This document shows positions 18,837 to 30,146 of a DNA stretch of 64,000 nt, in pieces. Source of the DNA: an uncultured Lachnospiraceae bacterium (GTDB taxonomy: Bacteria; Bacillota; Clostridia; Lachnospirales; Lachnospiraceae). The notes beneath the pieces were generated by a model. The model ran no database searches, was not told the DNA's origin, and saw only the letters and a list, made by a program, of their open reading frames with translations. Made by a program: the position numbers and the translations under genes. Location of the stretch: the NCBI GenBank assembly GCA_947246015.1, contig CAMXQE010000003.1, forward strand, positions 62,001 to 126,000, in the 5' to 3' direction. Positions within the stretch are counted from its first letter, which is position 1. Each line of letters begins with the position of its first letter.

Positions 18837-20333
18837 TTAGCGGAATGCGATTTCGTTCCATCTCAATTCATTTTTAAAATTCCTGATGGTTGTATCATTG
18901 TCAATCACTACGCTTTCAATTCCCATAGCAGCCGCCCAGTCAACCATCTGGTCTACGCTCAGGTCATAAGAGAATGCCGTATGATGCGCGCCGCCTGCCA
19001 GAATCCATGCTTCCGCCCCGGTCTTAAGATTCGGCTGCGGTGTCCAGAATGCGGTAGCAACCGGAAGTTTCGGCATCGGTTTCTCTACCTTCTTGCAGTC
19101 TACTGCATTGATAATCAGACGGAACCTGCTGCCTAGGTCAATCAGGGAAGTTGCTACTGCCGGTCCTGTCTTGGAAGTAAATACCAGACGTGCCGGGTCC
19201 TCCCTGTCACCCATGGACAGCGGATTTACTTTAATTCCGATTTTGCCGTCCGCAACCGTAGGACATACCTCCAGCATATGCGCCTGCAAGATGCCTTCCT
19301 TTCCGGGCACCAGATTATATGTATAGTCTTCCATGAAAGAAGTTCCCTTTGCATCTTTCATGCCGGAAGTCATAATCTTCATCAGACGTACCATCGCTGC
19401 GGTTTTCCAATCGCCTTCTCCGCCGAAACCATAGCCTTTTTCCATCAGCCTTTGGATTGCAAGTCCCGGAAGCTGCTGCAATGCGCCCAAATCACCGAAA
19501 TGGGTTACGATAGCCTGATAATTCTTTTCCTCCAGGAATTTCTCAAAGCCGATTTCAATGCCTGCCTGTACTGCCACATGTCTTCTGAATTCCGCTTCAT
19601 CCCTTCCTTCAAGGAGAATATCGTATTTGGAATAATATTCATCTACCAGCGCATTGATATCGCCCTCTGCCACATCTTTTACATACTCTGCGATTTCGTT
19701 CACCGGATAAGCATCAATTTCCCAGCCGAATTTAATCTGTGCCTCTACCTTGTCCCCTTCCGTTACTGCCACATTCCTCATATTGTCGGCAATACGGCAG
19801 ACACGGATGTGTGAGGATTCCATAATACCGATTGCCGTCCTCATCCAGTCAGCAATTTTCTGCTGTACCTCTTTGTCGTTCCAATGTCCGACTACGATTT
19901 TTCTCTCGATTCCCATACGGCTGACAATGTGGCCATACTCTCTGTCGCCGTGTGCGGACTGGTTCTCATTCATGAAATCCATGTCGATGGTATCATAAGG
20001 AATTTCCTCATTGAACTGCGTATGTAAATGCATCAGCGGCTTTCTGTATTCCTGTAATCCCAGAATCCATGATTTTGCCGGGGAAAAGGTGTGCATCCAT
20101 GTAATAACGCCCGCACATTCCTCATCCGCATTTGCTTCGTTAAATGTCTTACGGATTAACTCATTGGTAATCAGCGTGGGCTTCCATACCACTTCAAAAG
20201 GCAGAAGCCCGCATTCATTCAGTTTTCCAACGATAATCTTAGAATGTTCCGCAACGTTTGCGAGACATTCATCCCCGTATAAATCCTGTGAACCTGTGCA
20301 GAACCAAAACTTGTAATTCTTTCCTGTTTCCAT
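18837..20333 (-). CDS. araA: L-arabinose isomerase
   Basis: A 498-residue isomerase converting L-arabinose to L-ribulose, the first gene of the arabinose operon. Recognisable segments include FWFCTGSQDLYGDE at the start, WMHTFSPAKSWI, HLHTQFNEEIPYD, FGGEGDWKTAAMVRLMK with its active-site Glu, and the C-terminal AGGAHHTAFS with the catalytic His. It is full length. It lies about 105 bp upstream of the kinase gene and downstream of a region with repeated AGTTGTAC half-sites. Confidence 0.97.
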   Translation of the reverse strand: METGKNYKFWFCTGSQDLYGDECLANVAEHSKIIVGKLNECGLLPFEVVWKPTLITNELIRKTFNEANADEECAGVITWMHTFSPAKSWILGLQEYRKPLMHLHTQFNEEIPYDTIDMDFMNENQSAHGDREYGHIVSRMGIERKIVVGHWNDKEVQQKIADWMRTAIGIMESSHIRVCRIADNMRNVAVTEGDKVEAQIKFGWEIDAYPVNEIAEYVKDVAEGDINALVDEYYSKYDILLEGRDEAEFRRHVAVQAGIEIGFEKFLEEKNYQAIVTHFGDLGALQQLPGLAIQRLMEKGYGFGGEGDWKTAAMVRLMKIMTSGMKDAKGTSFMEDYTYNLVPGKEGILQAHMLEVCPTVADGKIGIKVNPLSMGDREDPARLVFTSKTGPAVATSLIDLGSRFRLIINAVDCKKVEKPMPKLPVATAFWTPQPNLKTGAEAWILAGGAHHTAFSYDLSVDQMVDWAAAMGIESVVIDNDTTIRNFKNELRWNEIAFR

Positions 20334-20466
20334 GTTACCATCCTCCTATACATTCTTTGTTTTTTGTTTCTCTATTACTTTTATGTTTCTTTCTATATGA
20401 ACCGGCTTGCCGGTTTCAAATCCGCTTTACTCCCACACTTTTTACGAAGTTCTTAAACATTTCCTG

Positions 20467-20543
20467 ATACAACTTCAGATTCAGTTGTACTGTTTTGTCG
20501 AAAGTTGTATTATTTTGAACAATGTCAAATATTTTAGTTGTCC
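20467..20543. promoter_or_regulatory. Cluster of AGTTGT half-sites upstream of araA
   Basis: The araA leader contains ATACAACT (20467-20474) facing AGTTGTAC (20483-20490), then AGTTGTAT (20503-20510) exactly 12 bp further on, and AGTTGTCC (20536-20543). The shared core TTGTAC matches the half-site of AraR operators. A related palindrome lies at 20678-20705. The araA-to-Mrr gap (20334-20703) holds these sites and very AT-rich sequence; no gene is seen there. The binding protein is inferred to be AraR. Confidence 0.5.
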
Positions 20544-20677
20544 GATTGATATGTATTCATTTTTATACTATATGCCGAAAAAGAATCCTTTTTTTGCTTT
20601 CTTTCTAACATAATAATATAATCTGTAATCCAACTTGTCAATATTTGCTTGGCAAAAATATAATACAAATAAAAAAT

Positions 20678-20705
20678 AGTTGTACCATTTTAAAATAGTA
20701 CAACT
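20678..20705. promoter_or_regulatory. 28-bp palindrome: possible operator and/or terminator
   Basis: AGTTGTAC and GTACAACT are separated by 12 bp whose centre (TTTTAAAA) is also palindromic. It repeats the half-site found nearer araA with the same 12-bp spacing. On the minus strand it directly follows the Mrr-like gene stop and is followed by ATTTTTTATTTG, so it could also be that gene's terminator. Both readings remain open. Confidence 0.5.
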
Positions 20706-21165
20706 ACTCTTCTTCCATCATACTGTCCATATATCCCCTGTCCCACAGCAGTATTTTCAATTTCTTTGCCGCCTGCACCGCCGGCGCCGTAAAATACTGA
20801 TTGGTCATTACCGCCCCCACCATACAGTCATAATAATCCCTTCCGGCATATACTTCCTGCACCGCTTTCACGCCTACCGCCTCACGGTAGCACTTACATT
20901 GGATTGCATAAGTAATCCCTTCCTTTTCCGCCAGTATGTCCACCCCATAATCCCCGCTGCCCTTTGTAACCTCCACTTCTTCAAATCCGCTCTTTTTTAA
21001 CAGCTCTGCACAGAAAAACTCAAAGTCATGCCCCTCCATCCCGTCTGTCTCATTGATGCCGTCTGCCCTCTTTCTCCTGCTACGCAGAAGACAAAGCACA
21101 ATCAGAACAAACACGGCTGCCAGCACTGCTGCCACCGCTGCAATTATCCACTTCTGTTCCTGCAT
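20704..21165 (-). CDS. Membrane-anchored Mrr-type restriction endonuclease-like protein
   Basis: A 153-residue protein. One N-terminal membrane segment (about 6-27) is followed by a short basic linker and an Mrr catalytic-like domain (about 43-150). The nuclease core reads GSGDYGVDILAEKEGITYAIQCKCY, i.e. the D...QxK form of the PD-(D/E)xK motif used by Mrr proteins. There is no DNA-recognition domain or methylase nearby. Membrane-anchored Mrr domains occur widely in Firmicutes and their role is unknown; DNA cleavage is not established here. Confidence 0.85.
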   Translation of the reverse strand: MQEQKWIIAAVAAVLAAVFVLIVLCLLRSRRKRADGINETDGMEGHDFEFFCAELLKKSGFEEVEVTKGSGDYGVDILAEKEGITYAIQCKCYREAVGVKAVQEVYAGRDYYDCMVGAVMTNQYFTAPAVQAAKKLKILLWDRGYMDSMMEEE

Positions 21166-21348
21166 CCTGATTCACATCCTTCCCTGTTCCGCCTTGGTAT
21201 TTTATTAAAATTTTAATAATTTATTATAATTTCCAGTTGCACACAGTACCCCTGTTAGTATAAAATAAGATAGATATCCGCTTTAAACATTACATTTATA
21301 ATAAGTAGAAACACCACCATATAAAACTCGACAGGAGGCAGTACGATT

Positions 21349-21801
21349 ATGTTTGATTTTAAATTTGACTGGTGTAAAGAAATGGAATGTGGCATTCAAA
21401 TCATTGACGAACAGCATCAGGAATTATTTCGCATTATCCGGGAGATAGAACAGCTCATTATGGGCGGCTGTCAGCACGTCACCCCGAAACAATTGCTGGA
21501 TATCGTCTGCGAGCTAAGGGAATACATCAACTACCACTTCTATACGGAAGAAAATCTGATGGCCAGATACCAGTATCCGAAACTCGCTATCCATATGGCA
21601 GACCATATAGACTTAAAAGACTATATCCTGAAAATTGATTTACCGGCTCTTGCCAAAGACCCGCAAAACGTCCTTACCGGTCTGAAAGAACATATGCAGG
21701 ATTATCTGTTCAACCATATACTGCAGGAAGACAGGGATTTATGCATTTTTCTTACTCCCTATGCAGAAACCGGCGTTTTAATTGCACAGTCAATTTCTTA
21801 A
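21349..21801 (+). CDS. Bacteriohemerythrin
   Basis: A 150-residue hemerythrin-fold protein with the full set of di-iron ligands: His23 (DEQHQE), His63 and Glu67 (HFYTEE), His82 and His86 (HMADH), His123 and Asp128 (HILQED). It binds O2 reversibly and in anaerobes is thought to act in oxygen sensing, delivery or scavenging. A strong ribosome site (AGGAGGCAGTACGATT) precedes the ATG. It is a single plus-strand gene closed by its own terminator. Confidence 0.94.
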   Translation: MFDFKFDWCKEMECGIQIIDEQHQELFRIIREIEQLIMGGCQHVTPKQLLDIVCELREYINYHFYTEENLMARYQYPKLAIHMADHIDLKDYILKIDLPALAKDPQNVLTGLKEHMQDYLFNHILQEDRDLCIFLTPYAETGVLIAQSIS

Positions 21802-21826
21802 CGGCTTCCCTTTTACGGGAAGCCGT
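21801..21826 (+). terminator. Terminator of the hemerythrin gene
   Basis: ACGGCTTCCC and GGGAAGCCGT form a perfect 10-bp stem with a 6-nt loop, followed by TTATAT. Confidence 0.85.
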
Positions 21827-21883
21827 TTATATCCAATAAGCTGGCCCGCGCAGCGTGGCAGCGTTTGATGCGTACCATATTTT

Positions 21884-23665
21884 CTATAACTTCAAATTCC
21901 GGTAACGGTTAAAGCAGGCAAATATCTCCTGCCGCCTCGGCAGCGCCAGCCCCGACGGCAGATAACTGCCCGGAACGATACTGGCAAGCCCCTTCTTTTC
22001 TATGAGATTCATAAGATTATCCACGACTTTCTGCATTGTGTCTCTTCCATTAAATAAATTGCCCTCCGCATAAGCCAGCAGATATCCTAACGTCATCACC
22101 TGCTCACTGTCCGCAATCTGCTCCACATAGCGCAAATCCACGGTTTCTTTGTTCAGGCTCACAGCCTCTTTTCCCATTCCCTTTATCTTCACACGGTCCG
22201 AACCGCGCTCACTCCCGCCGCGGTCATTCCCGCCATGTCCGCCCCGGTATCCGCCGCGCTGCGCACCGCTCCGGCCGCCCCCGGAAGAAAGTGCCGGAGC
22301 CCGCCGGTAATCCGGCCCGGCCGGTTCCTTATCCGGCAAAAGCAATACCGGATACTTTGCCGCCTCTTCCTTTGCCAACGCCGTAATTTCCTGCGGCACA
22401 TAATTATCCATCTGCACAATCTGGTCCGCTATATGAAAATACGCACCCGAACTTCCTGCCACGATTACGCAGGAAATGCCTTTCTTTTCATACAGATACC
22501 GCGCACGTTCAATAAAGGGCGTAATCGGTTCCTTATCCCTGTGCACGACCCGCTGCATCAACTCATCCCGTACCATGAAATTAGTAGCGCAGGTATCTTC
22601 ATCGATTAACAAAAGAGAAGAACCGCTTTCCATAGCCTCTATCACATTTGCCGCCTGCGATGTGCTTCCGCTGGCATCTTCCGTATAGAAACTTTCTGTC
22701 TGTTTTCCATTTGGAAGATTATTGACAAACATGGAAATGTCATCCCTCTTCACGCATCTGCCGTCCTCCGCACGGATTTTCACCGCATCCGGAGCCGTAA
22801 TCACATATTCCCTTCCGTCTCCTGCGATATGGTCATATACTCCCAGTTCCAATGCTTTCAGCAAAGTAGACTTTCCATGATATCCTCCGCCTACAATCAG
22901 GGTGATTCCCTTACGGATTCCCATTCCTTTCAATCCGCCTTTATGCGGCAGCTGCAATTCCACTTCCATTGATTCCGGTGAAACGAAAGCCACGCTTTCC
23001 TTCATGGGTTTATCCGAAACTCCTGATTCCCTCGGCAGTACCGAACCGTTAGCAACAAAGGCCACTAACCCCAGCTCTTCCAGCTTATTCCGGATATACT
23101 TTCTGTCATCTGCCAGAAACATCGTCTCTTCCACTTCTTTACGGTCCAGCTTTTTATAAAAAAGTACATCCTGCACGCACTTCGGCAAAAAATCAAATAA
23201 TATTTTTATCAGTTCCGATGAACATATGGTTCTTCCGTTGGCCGGAAATCCCACTTCCAAACGCACGACCAAATCCCCCGAAGCCGCATCCATTTCGCAG
23301 GCAGTCCGCTCCAGCACTTCCTGCCCCGGCCGGCTGGCAGACATAAGCCCGCTCTTCCCGGAACCTTTTGCCTTGAAATTGTACTTGTCCACTTCTTTAC
23401 GGAATAACCTCAGCAGATAATCCTGCAGGGCAATCCGTCTCTCCCTGCTGCCATAATATTCCGCCGGAAATCCCGCCTCCCTGCCGGCAATATGTATGCT
23501 GACTTTGGAAGGGGCAGCAAACGGGTCCCCCTGCACATGGTCAATGGACAGCACATAACGTCCAAAATTATAGCTTCCTTTCGTGTCCTTGTACGCAGGA
23601 TATCCCCTGTGGTCTATATTTCTCAATAATGTCTGCAATTCCGTAGCTGTCTTTGCCATATTCAA
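21884..23665 (-). CDS. ABC-class ATPase (PF09818 family) with an RGG-rich insert
   Basis: A 593-residue cytoplasmic protein of the predicted ABC-class ATPase family. The N-terminal region is family specific (LLRNIDHRGYPAYKDTKGSY). The nucleotide-binding core follows, with a Walker A-like loop (IVGGGYHGKSTLLKALE, about 255-271), then EAMESGSSLLLIDEDTCATNFM (Walker B) and CVIVAGSSGAYFHIAD. Unusually, about residues 460-490 hold a Gly/Arg-rich stretch (GGRSGAQRGGYRGGHGG and more). The function is unknown. It lies downstream of lacLM on the same strand, with no obvious functional link. Confidence 0.87.
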   Translation of the reverse strand: MNMAKTATELQTLLRNIDHRGYPAYKDTKGSYNFGRYVLSIDHVQGDPFAAPSKVSIHIAGREAGFPAEYYGSRERRIALQDYLLRLFRKEVDKYNFKAKGSGKSGLMSASRPGQEVLERTACEMDAASGDLVVRLEVGFPANGRTICSSELIKILFDFLPKCVQDVLFYKKLDRKEVEETMFLADDRKYIRNKLEELGLVAFVANGSVLPRESGVSDKPMKESVAFVSPESMEVELQLPHKGGLKGMGIRKGITLIVGGGYHGKSTLLKALELGVYDHIAGDGREYVITAPDAVKIRAEDGRCVKRDDISMFVNNLPNGKQTESFYTEDASGSTSQAANVIEAMESGSSLLLIDEDTCATNFMVRDELMQRVVHRDKEPITPFIERARYLYEKKGISCVIVAGSSGAYFHIADQIVQMDNYVPQEITALAKEEAAKYPVLLLPDKEPAGPDYRRAPALSSGGGRSGAQRGGYRGGHGGNDRGGSERGSDRVKIKGMGKEAVSLNKETVDLRYVEQIADSEQVMTLGYLLAYAEGNLFNGRDTMQKVVDNLMNLIEKKGLASIVPGSYLPSGLALPRRQEIFACFNRYRNLKL

Positions 23666-23696
23666 CCTCTCTTCTGCGCTGCTTTTCTATCATATC

Positions 23697-26628
<2,932 letters not shown>

Positions 26629-26820
26629 TTAATTCCTTCCATTTCCGTTCTCTCTCCCTGCATGGCAGTCCGTCAGGGCACACCTTGCCGTACACCGCCT
26701 CTAAACAGGGATACTATCCTTAATAATACCTGCATTTTTAAAAGGTAGCAATAACATTCTAAACAATTTTATCATTCGTTTTTTATCTGTCCATCATCAT
26801 TATCCCTCCCGTCCTCCGTC

Positions 26821-27370
26821 TCACCCGGTAATCTGCGACGCTAAAACCACGCTGGCTGCAATCCCTGCCAAAGTCGCCAGCACGGCTCCCTTCAGGGTAT
26901 ACCTGGTCTTTGTCACTTTCGCTGCCAGATAGTAAACGCTCAAAGTATAAAAGATAGTTTCCGTACAACTCATCATGATGGAAGTAATCATTCCGATATA
27001 GGAATCCGGGCCGTAAGTTTTAAAAATATCCAGCACTAACCCTGTTGCTGCGGATGAGGAAAACATTTTAATGAATACCAGCGGCATCAGCTGGGAAGGA
27101 AAACCAATCCGCTCTGTCAGCCCATGAAACAGGCCGCCTAAAAACGTCAGGAATCCCGACGCGCGCAATACCCCTACAGCTACCATCAGCCCTACCAGTG
27201 TCGGCATTATCTGTATGACAGTCTGCACCCCGTCTTTTGCCCCTTTAATAAAATCTTCATACACATTCCTCTTATGAATCAATCCATAAGCCACTACATA
27301 AAAAATAATAACAGGAATAATAATGTTGGAAATATTAGATAATACGTTCAGAATAACGAAGTCTCCCCAT
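26821..27370 (-). CDS. spmB: SpmB-like nucleoside-recognition-domain membrane protein, apparent frameshift near start
   Basis: A membrane protein of the spore maturation B (nucleoside recognition/Gate domain) family (VYEDFIKGAKDGVQTVIQIM, MPTLVGLMVAVGVLRASG, FSSSAATGLVLDIF). The main frame has no normal start: its first usable codon is GTG at 27294, without a ribosome site and inside the first membrane helix. An ATG with AAGGA upstream lies at 27370 but in another frame, stopping after 11 codons. Removing one G from the GGGG run (27364-27367) joins them and restores the expected N-terminal helix (FVILNVLSNISNIIIPVIIF). Either a real mutation or a sequence error. The partner spmA is not nearby. 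Confidence 0.7.
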
Positions 27371-27430
27371 TCCGTTTCCTTAAAGCTATTTTATTATAAA
27401 CGGGGGGCAGGTATTCCTGCTCATTATCAG

Positions 27431-27691
27431 TTATTTCCTTCCTAACCATTCGTTCAGAAAATTCACATTCTTTGCCCTGTTAATGATATCCGTAGCATTA
27501 TCCTGAATATAAACGGTGAGCTGTTCGAGCTCTGCACCGGTGAACCCGGAAGATTTGACGATAGCGCCCCTTGGTACTATCCCTTCCGCATAATCGCTCT
27601 TTCCACGTTCAAAACAAACCCTCACCATCTTCTCACCGTCTTTTAACAACAGTCCGGAATATGTCATCCGCAGTTCTTCATCTTTTCCCAT
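27431..27691 (-). CDS. Small conserved-looking protein of unknown function
   Basis: An 86-residue protein I cannot assign. It begins MGKDEELRMTYSGLLLKDGEK and has a compact, soluble composition: two beta-rich segments (MVRVCFERG; YAEGIVPRGAIVKSSGF) followed by a helix (AELEQLTVYIQDNATDIINRAK). No membrane segment. It lies 60 bp upstream of the SpmB-like gene on the same strand, possibly in one transcript. Confidence 0.65.
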   Translation of the reverse strand: MGKDEELRMTYSGLLLKDGEKMVRVCFERGKSDYAEGIVPRGAIVKSSGFTGAELEQLTVYIQDNATDIINRAKNVNFLNEWLGRK

Positions 27692-27863
27692 ATCTTTTCT
27701 GCTCCATCAGATTTCAGTTCATTCCATATATAGCTATTATACCCTAATCCTTTCCAAAATACATCAAAATTATGGCAATTTATCAATAATTATGATAAAG
27801 TATATTTATACATATACAGGGGAAAAGAAAAAGCATTGAAATCAGAAAGGGCAGGGTATACAA

Positions 27864-29969
27864 ATGGAATATAAGGAAGAAATATTCAAAAAAAGCGCAA
27901 ACAGAAAAGCCATGGCTGTATGGCTGATATTAAACCTGATACTCACTGTATTTTATGGATATGAAACGGGAAGCGGGCTGCGGACTGCCGGATATTTTAT
28001 TGTTTTCCTTCTTATCTGCTGGGTTCCGTATCTGCTCGGCCTGCTTATACTCAGGATACAGGGTATGGAAACCCCTTTTTATAAAGATATCATTGCCGTC
28101 GGATACGGCATCTTCTATGCCTATATCGTCTTCACCACCTCTTCGGCACTCTGCTTCATGTACATACTGCCTCTTGCCAGCATGTTGATACTGTATAAAA
28201 ACCGTAACTTCATTATCCGCTGCGGCGTTGCGGCATCAATTGTCCTCATAGCCGGAAATATATACAAATACTTAAACGGCATGAATACTTTTGCTGATAT
28301 CAGCACTTTTGTGCTTCAGCTATCCTGTATTATCCTGTGCTTTGCCTGCTACGCATTATCCATCAACCATCTGAACCTTTCCGACGGAGCCCTGACAGAC
28401 TCCATCCAGGGTCATCTGGAAAGGGTCGTTACTACCATAGAAAAGGTAAAAACAGCCAGCACCTCTATCGTAGACGGCGTTACCGTAGTGCGCGAACTTG
28501 CAGATGAAAACAGGCAGGGGGCCAATTCCGTTGTACGCAGCATGGAAAAATTATCAGAAAACAATGATATGCTTCAAACTAAAACCATGTCCTCCATGGA
28601 CATGACCACCGATATCAATACACAGGTACAGAACGTTGCATCACTGATTGAGCGGATGGTTGACCTGATTAACAAATCCATGGGACATGCAAATACCAGC
28701 TCCGCCAAATTAAACGGTGTTGTGGAAACAAATAACAACATGGCCAAACTATCCTCTGAGGTAGAAACTGTATTAAATGAATTTAAACAGGAATTTAACA
28801 TGGTAAAAGAAGAAACCAGCACCATTGAGGGCATCAGTTCCCAAACTAATCTGCTCGCCCTGAACGCTTCCATAGAAGCTGCCCGGGCAGGAGCCGCCGG
28901 AAAGGGCTTCGCGGTAGTCGCCGATGAAATCCGTAACCTCAGTATGGGAACACAGAATTCTTCCAGCCGTATCATGTCCGCACTCAGCCATTTGGAAGAA
29001 ACCTCAGACAAAATGACGGAATCCATCATCCACACACTGGAATTGATTCAGATTAATCTGGAACAGGTAACACAGGTAGCGCAAAGTGTTGACAGCATTA
29101 CACAGGATTCCGTACAGTTAGGCGGCAATATAAAAGTCATCGATTCCGCTATGGAAGAGGTGAAATCCTCCAACCAAAACATGGTCAATAATATGCAGCA
29201 GATTTGTGATGTTATGCAGGTCATGGCTGATTGTGTGACGGACGCCAATACCACCACCAAGATTATGCTGAGCAAATATGAGGAAACGGCTGCCAATGTC
29301 AACAATATAGAAGATACTGTCGGCAAACTCATGGAAGAACTGGGCGAGGGAGGATTCATGAGTATTCAGGATGTAAAACCGGACATGAAGATTTCCCTCC
29401 TTGCTACCGACAACAATATCCGTACCGAATACCGCGGCGAAGTAATCGCACAGCAGGGAAATGATATTATCGTTACTTTACGCCATGACCATCAGAAACC
29501 GGTTGATATAAAGTCCAAAAACCTTACACTTCATTTACGGATAGTTGTTGATAACGTACTTTACCATTGGGAAAATATAAAAGCTGCTGAAGATAAAGAA
29601 AGAACCGGCTGTTACCGGCTGACCGTCTCCTCTTCTGCAAAAGTTATAAACCGGAGAAAATACCACCGTATGCCGCTTTCACATTCCTGCAATATCACAC
29701 TGAAAGAATCCAATCGAACCTTTTCCGGAAAGATGGTCAATTTCAGCGCCAATGGTTTCGCCTTCACTGTACGTGCCCCAGAATTTGAAAATTCCAAGGG
29801 CAAAGATGTGTCTGTCTCCATCCCCGGCTTTCCGCTTCCGGAAGCCCGTTCTTTGGAAGGGCGCATCATCCGGAATACGGACAACGACGGCGAATACATT
29901 ATCGGCTGCCGTATGCCGGAGGATAACTTTGCAATTCATGATTATGTAAACGCAAATAGTAAGGAATAA
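27864..29969 (+). CDS. Chemoreceptor-like protein with C-terminal PilZ domain
   Basis: A 701-residue protein. Residues about 15-175 form five to six membrane helices with little extracellular loop. A cytoplasmic MCP signalling domain follows, with the tip [19 protein letters not shown] near residue 335 and [10 protein letters not shown] after it. The C-terminal 200 residues contain a YcgR-N-like segment ([20 protein letters not shown], about 507-530) and a PilZ domain with both c-di-GMP motifs: RRKYHR (about 593-598, RxxxR) and NFSANG (about 626-631, N/DxSxxG). It probably links c-di-GMP level to chemotaxis signalling. It stands alone on the plus strand. Confidence 0.9.
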   Translation: MEYKEEIFKKSANRKAMAVWLILNLILTVFYGYETGSGLRTAGYFIVFLLICWVPYLLGLLILRIQGMETPFYKDIIAVGYGIFYAYIVFTTSSALCFMYILPLASMLILYKNRNFIIRCGVAASIVLIAGNIYKYLNGMNTFADISTFVLQLSCIILCFACYALSINHLNLSDGALTDSIQGHLERVVTTIEKVKTASTSIVDGVTVVRELADENRQGANSVVRSMEKLSENNDMLQTKTMSSMDMTTDINTQVQNVASLIERMVDLINKSMGHANTSSAKLNGVVETNNNMAKLSSEVETVLNEFKQEFNMVKEETSTIEGISSQTNLLALNASIEAARAGAAGKGFAVVADEIRNLSMGTQNSSSRIMSALSHLEETSDKMTESIIHTLELIQINLEQVTQVAQSVDSITQDSVQLGGNIKVIDSAMEEVKSSNQNMVNNMQQICDVMQVMADCVTDANTTTKIMLSKYEETAANVNNIEDTVGKLMEELGEGGFMSIQDVKPDMKISLLATDNNIRTEYRGEVIAQQGNDIIVTLRHDHQKPVDIKSKNLTLHLRIVVDNVLYHWENIKAAEDKERTGCYRLTVSSSAKVINRRKYHRMPLSHSCNITLKESNRTFSGKMVNFSANGFAFTVRAPEFENSKGKDVSVSIPGFPLPEARSLEGRIIRNTDNDGEYIIGCRMPEDNFAIHDYVNANSKE

Positions 29970-30041
29970 ATTCAGAAACGATCTTTGCATCACAGACCAG
30001 AAAGAACTCCAAAAAGGACTCCAAAACCAGCAAATCAAATA

Positions 30042-30065
30042 CCCCGCTGCAAGCAGCGGGGTATA
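30042..30065 (+). terminator. Hairpin terminator, nearly identical to the hairpin beside the IS200 element
   Basis: A perfect 11-bp stem (TACCCCGCTGC/GCAGCGGGGTA, AA loop) followed by TAAATTTT closes the MCP-PilZ gene. The 24-mer differs at one base from the hairpin at 38508-38531 beside the IS200 transposase gene, so it may be an IS-end remnant serving as a terminator. Confidence 0.7.
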
Positions 30066-30146
30066 AATTTTCAGCTATTCTCTTTTTCCCTGCGGCTTCC
30101 CCTCATACGGCATTTTTTTCCACTCTGAATCTGTGAAAAGTCTTTA

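Noticed and set aside
20678-20705. Treating the 28-bp palindrome only as a terminator
   Set aside because: The T-rich tail fits, but the same half-sites with the same spacing lie 190 bp away, so an operator role cannot be dropped.
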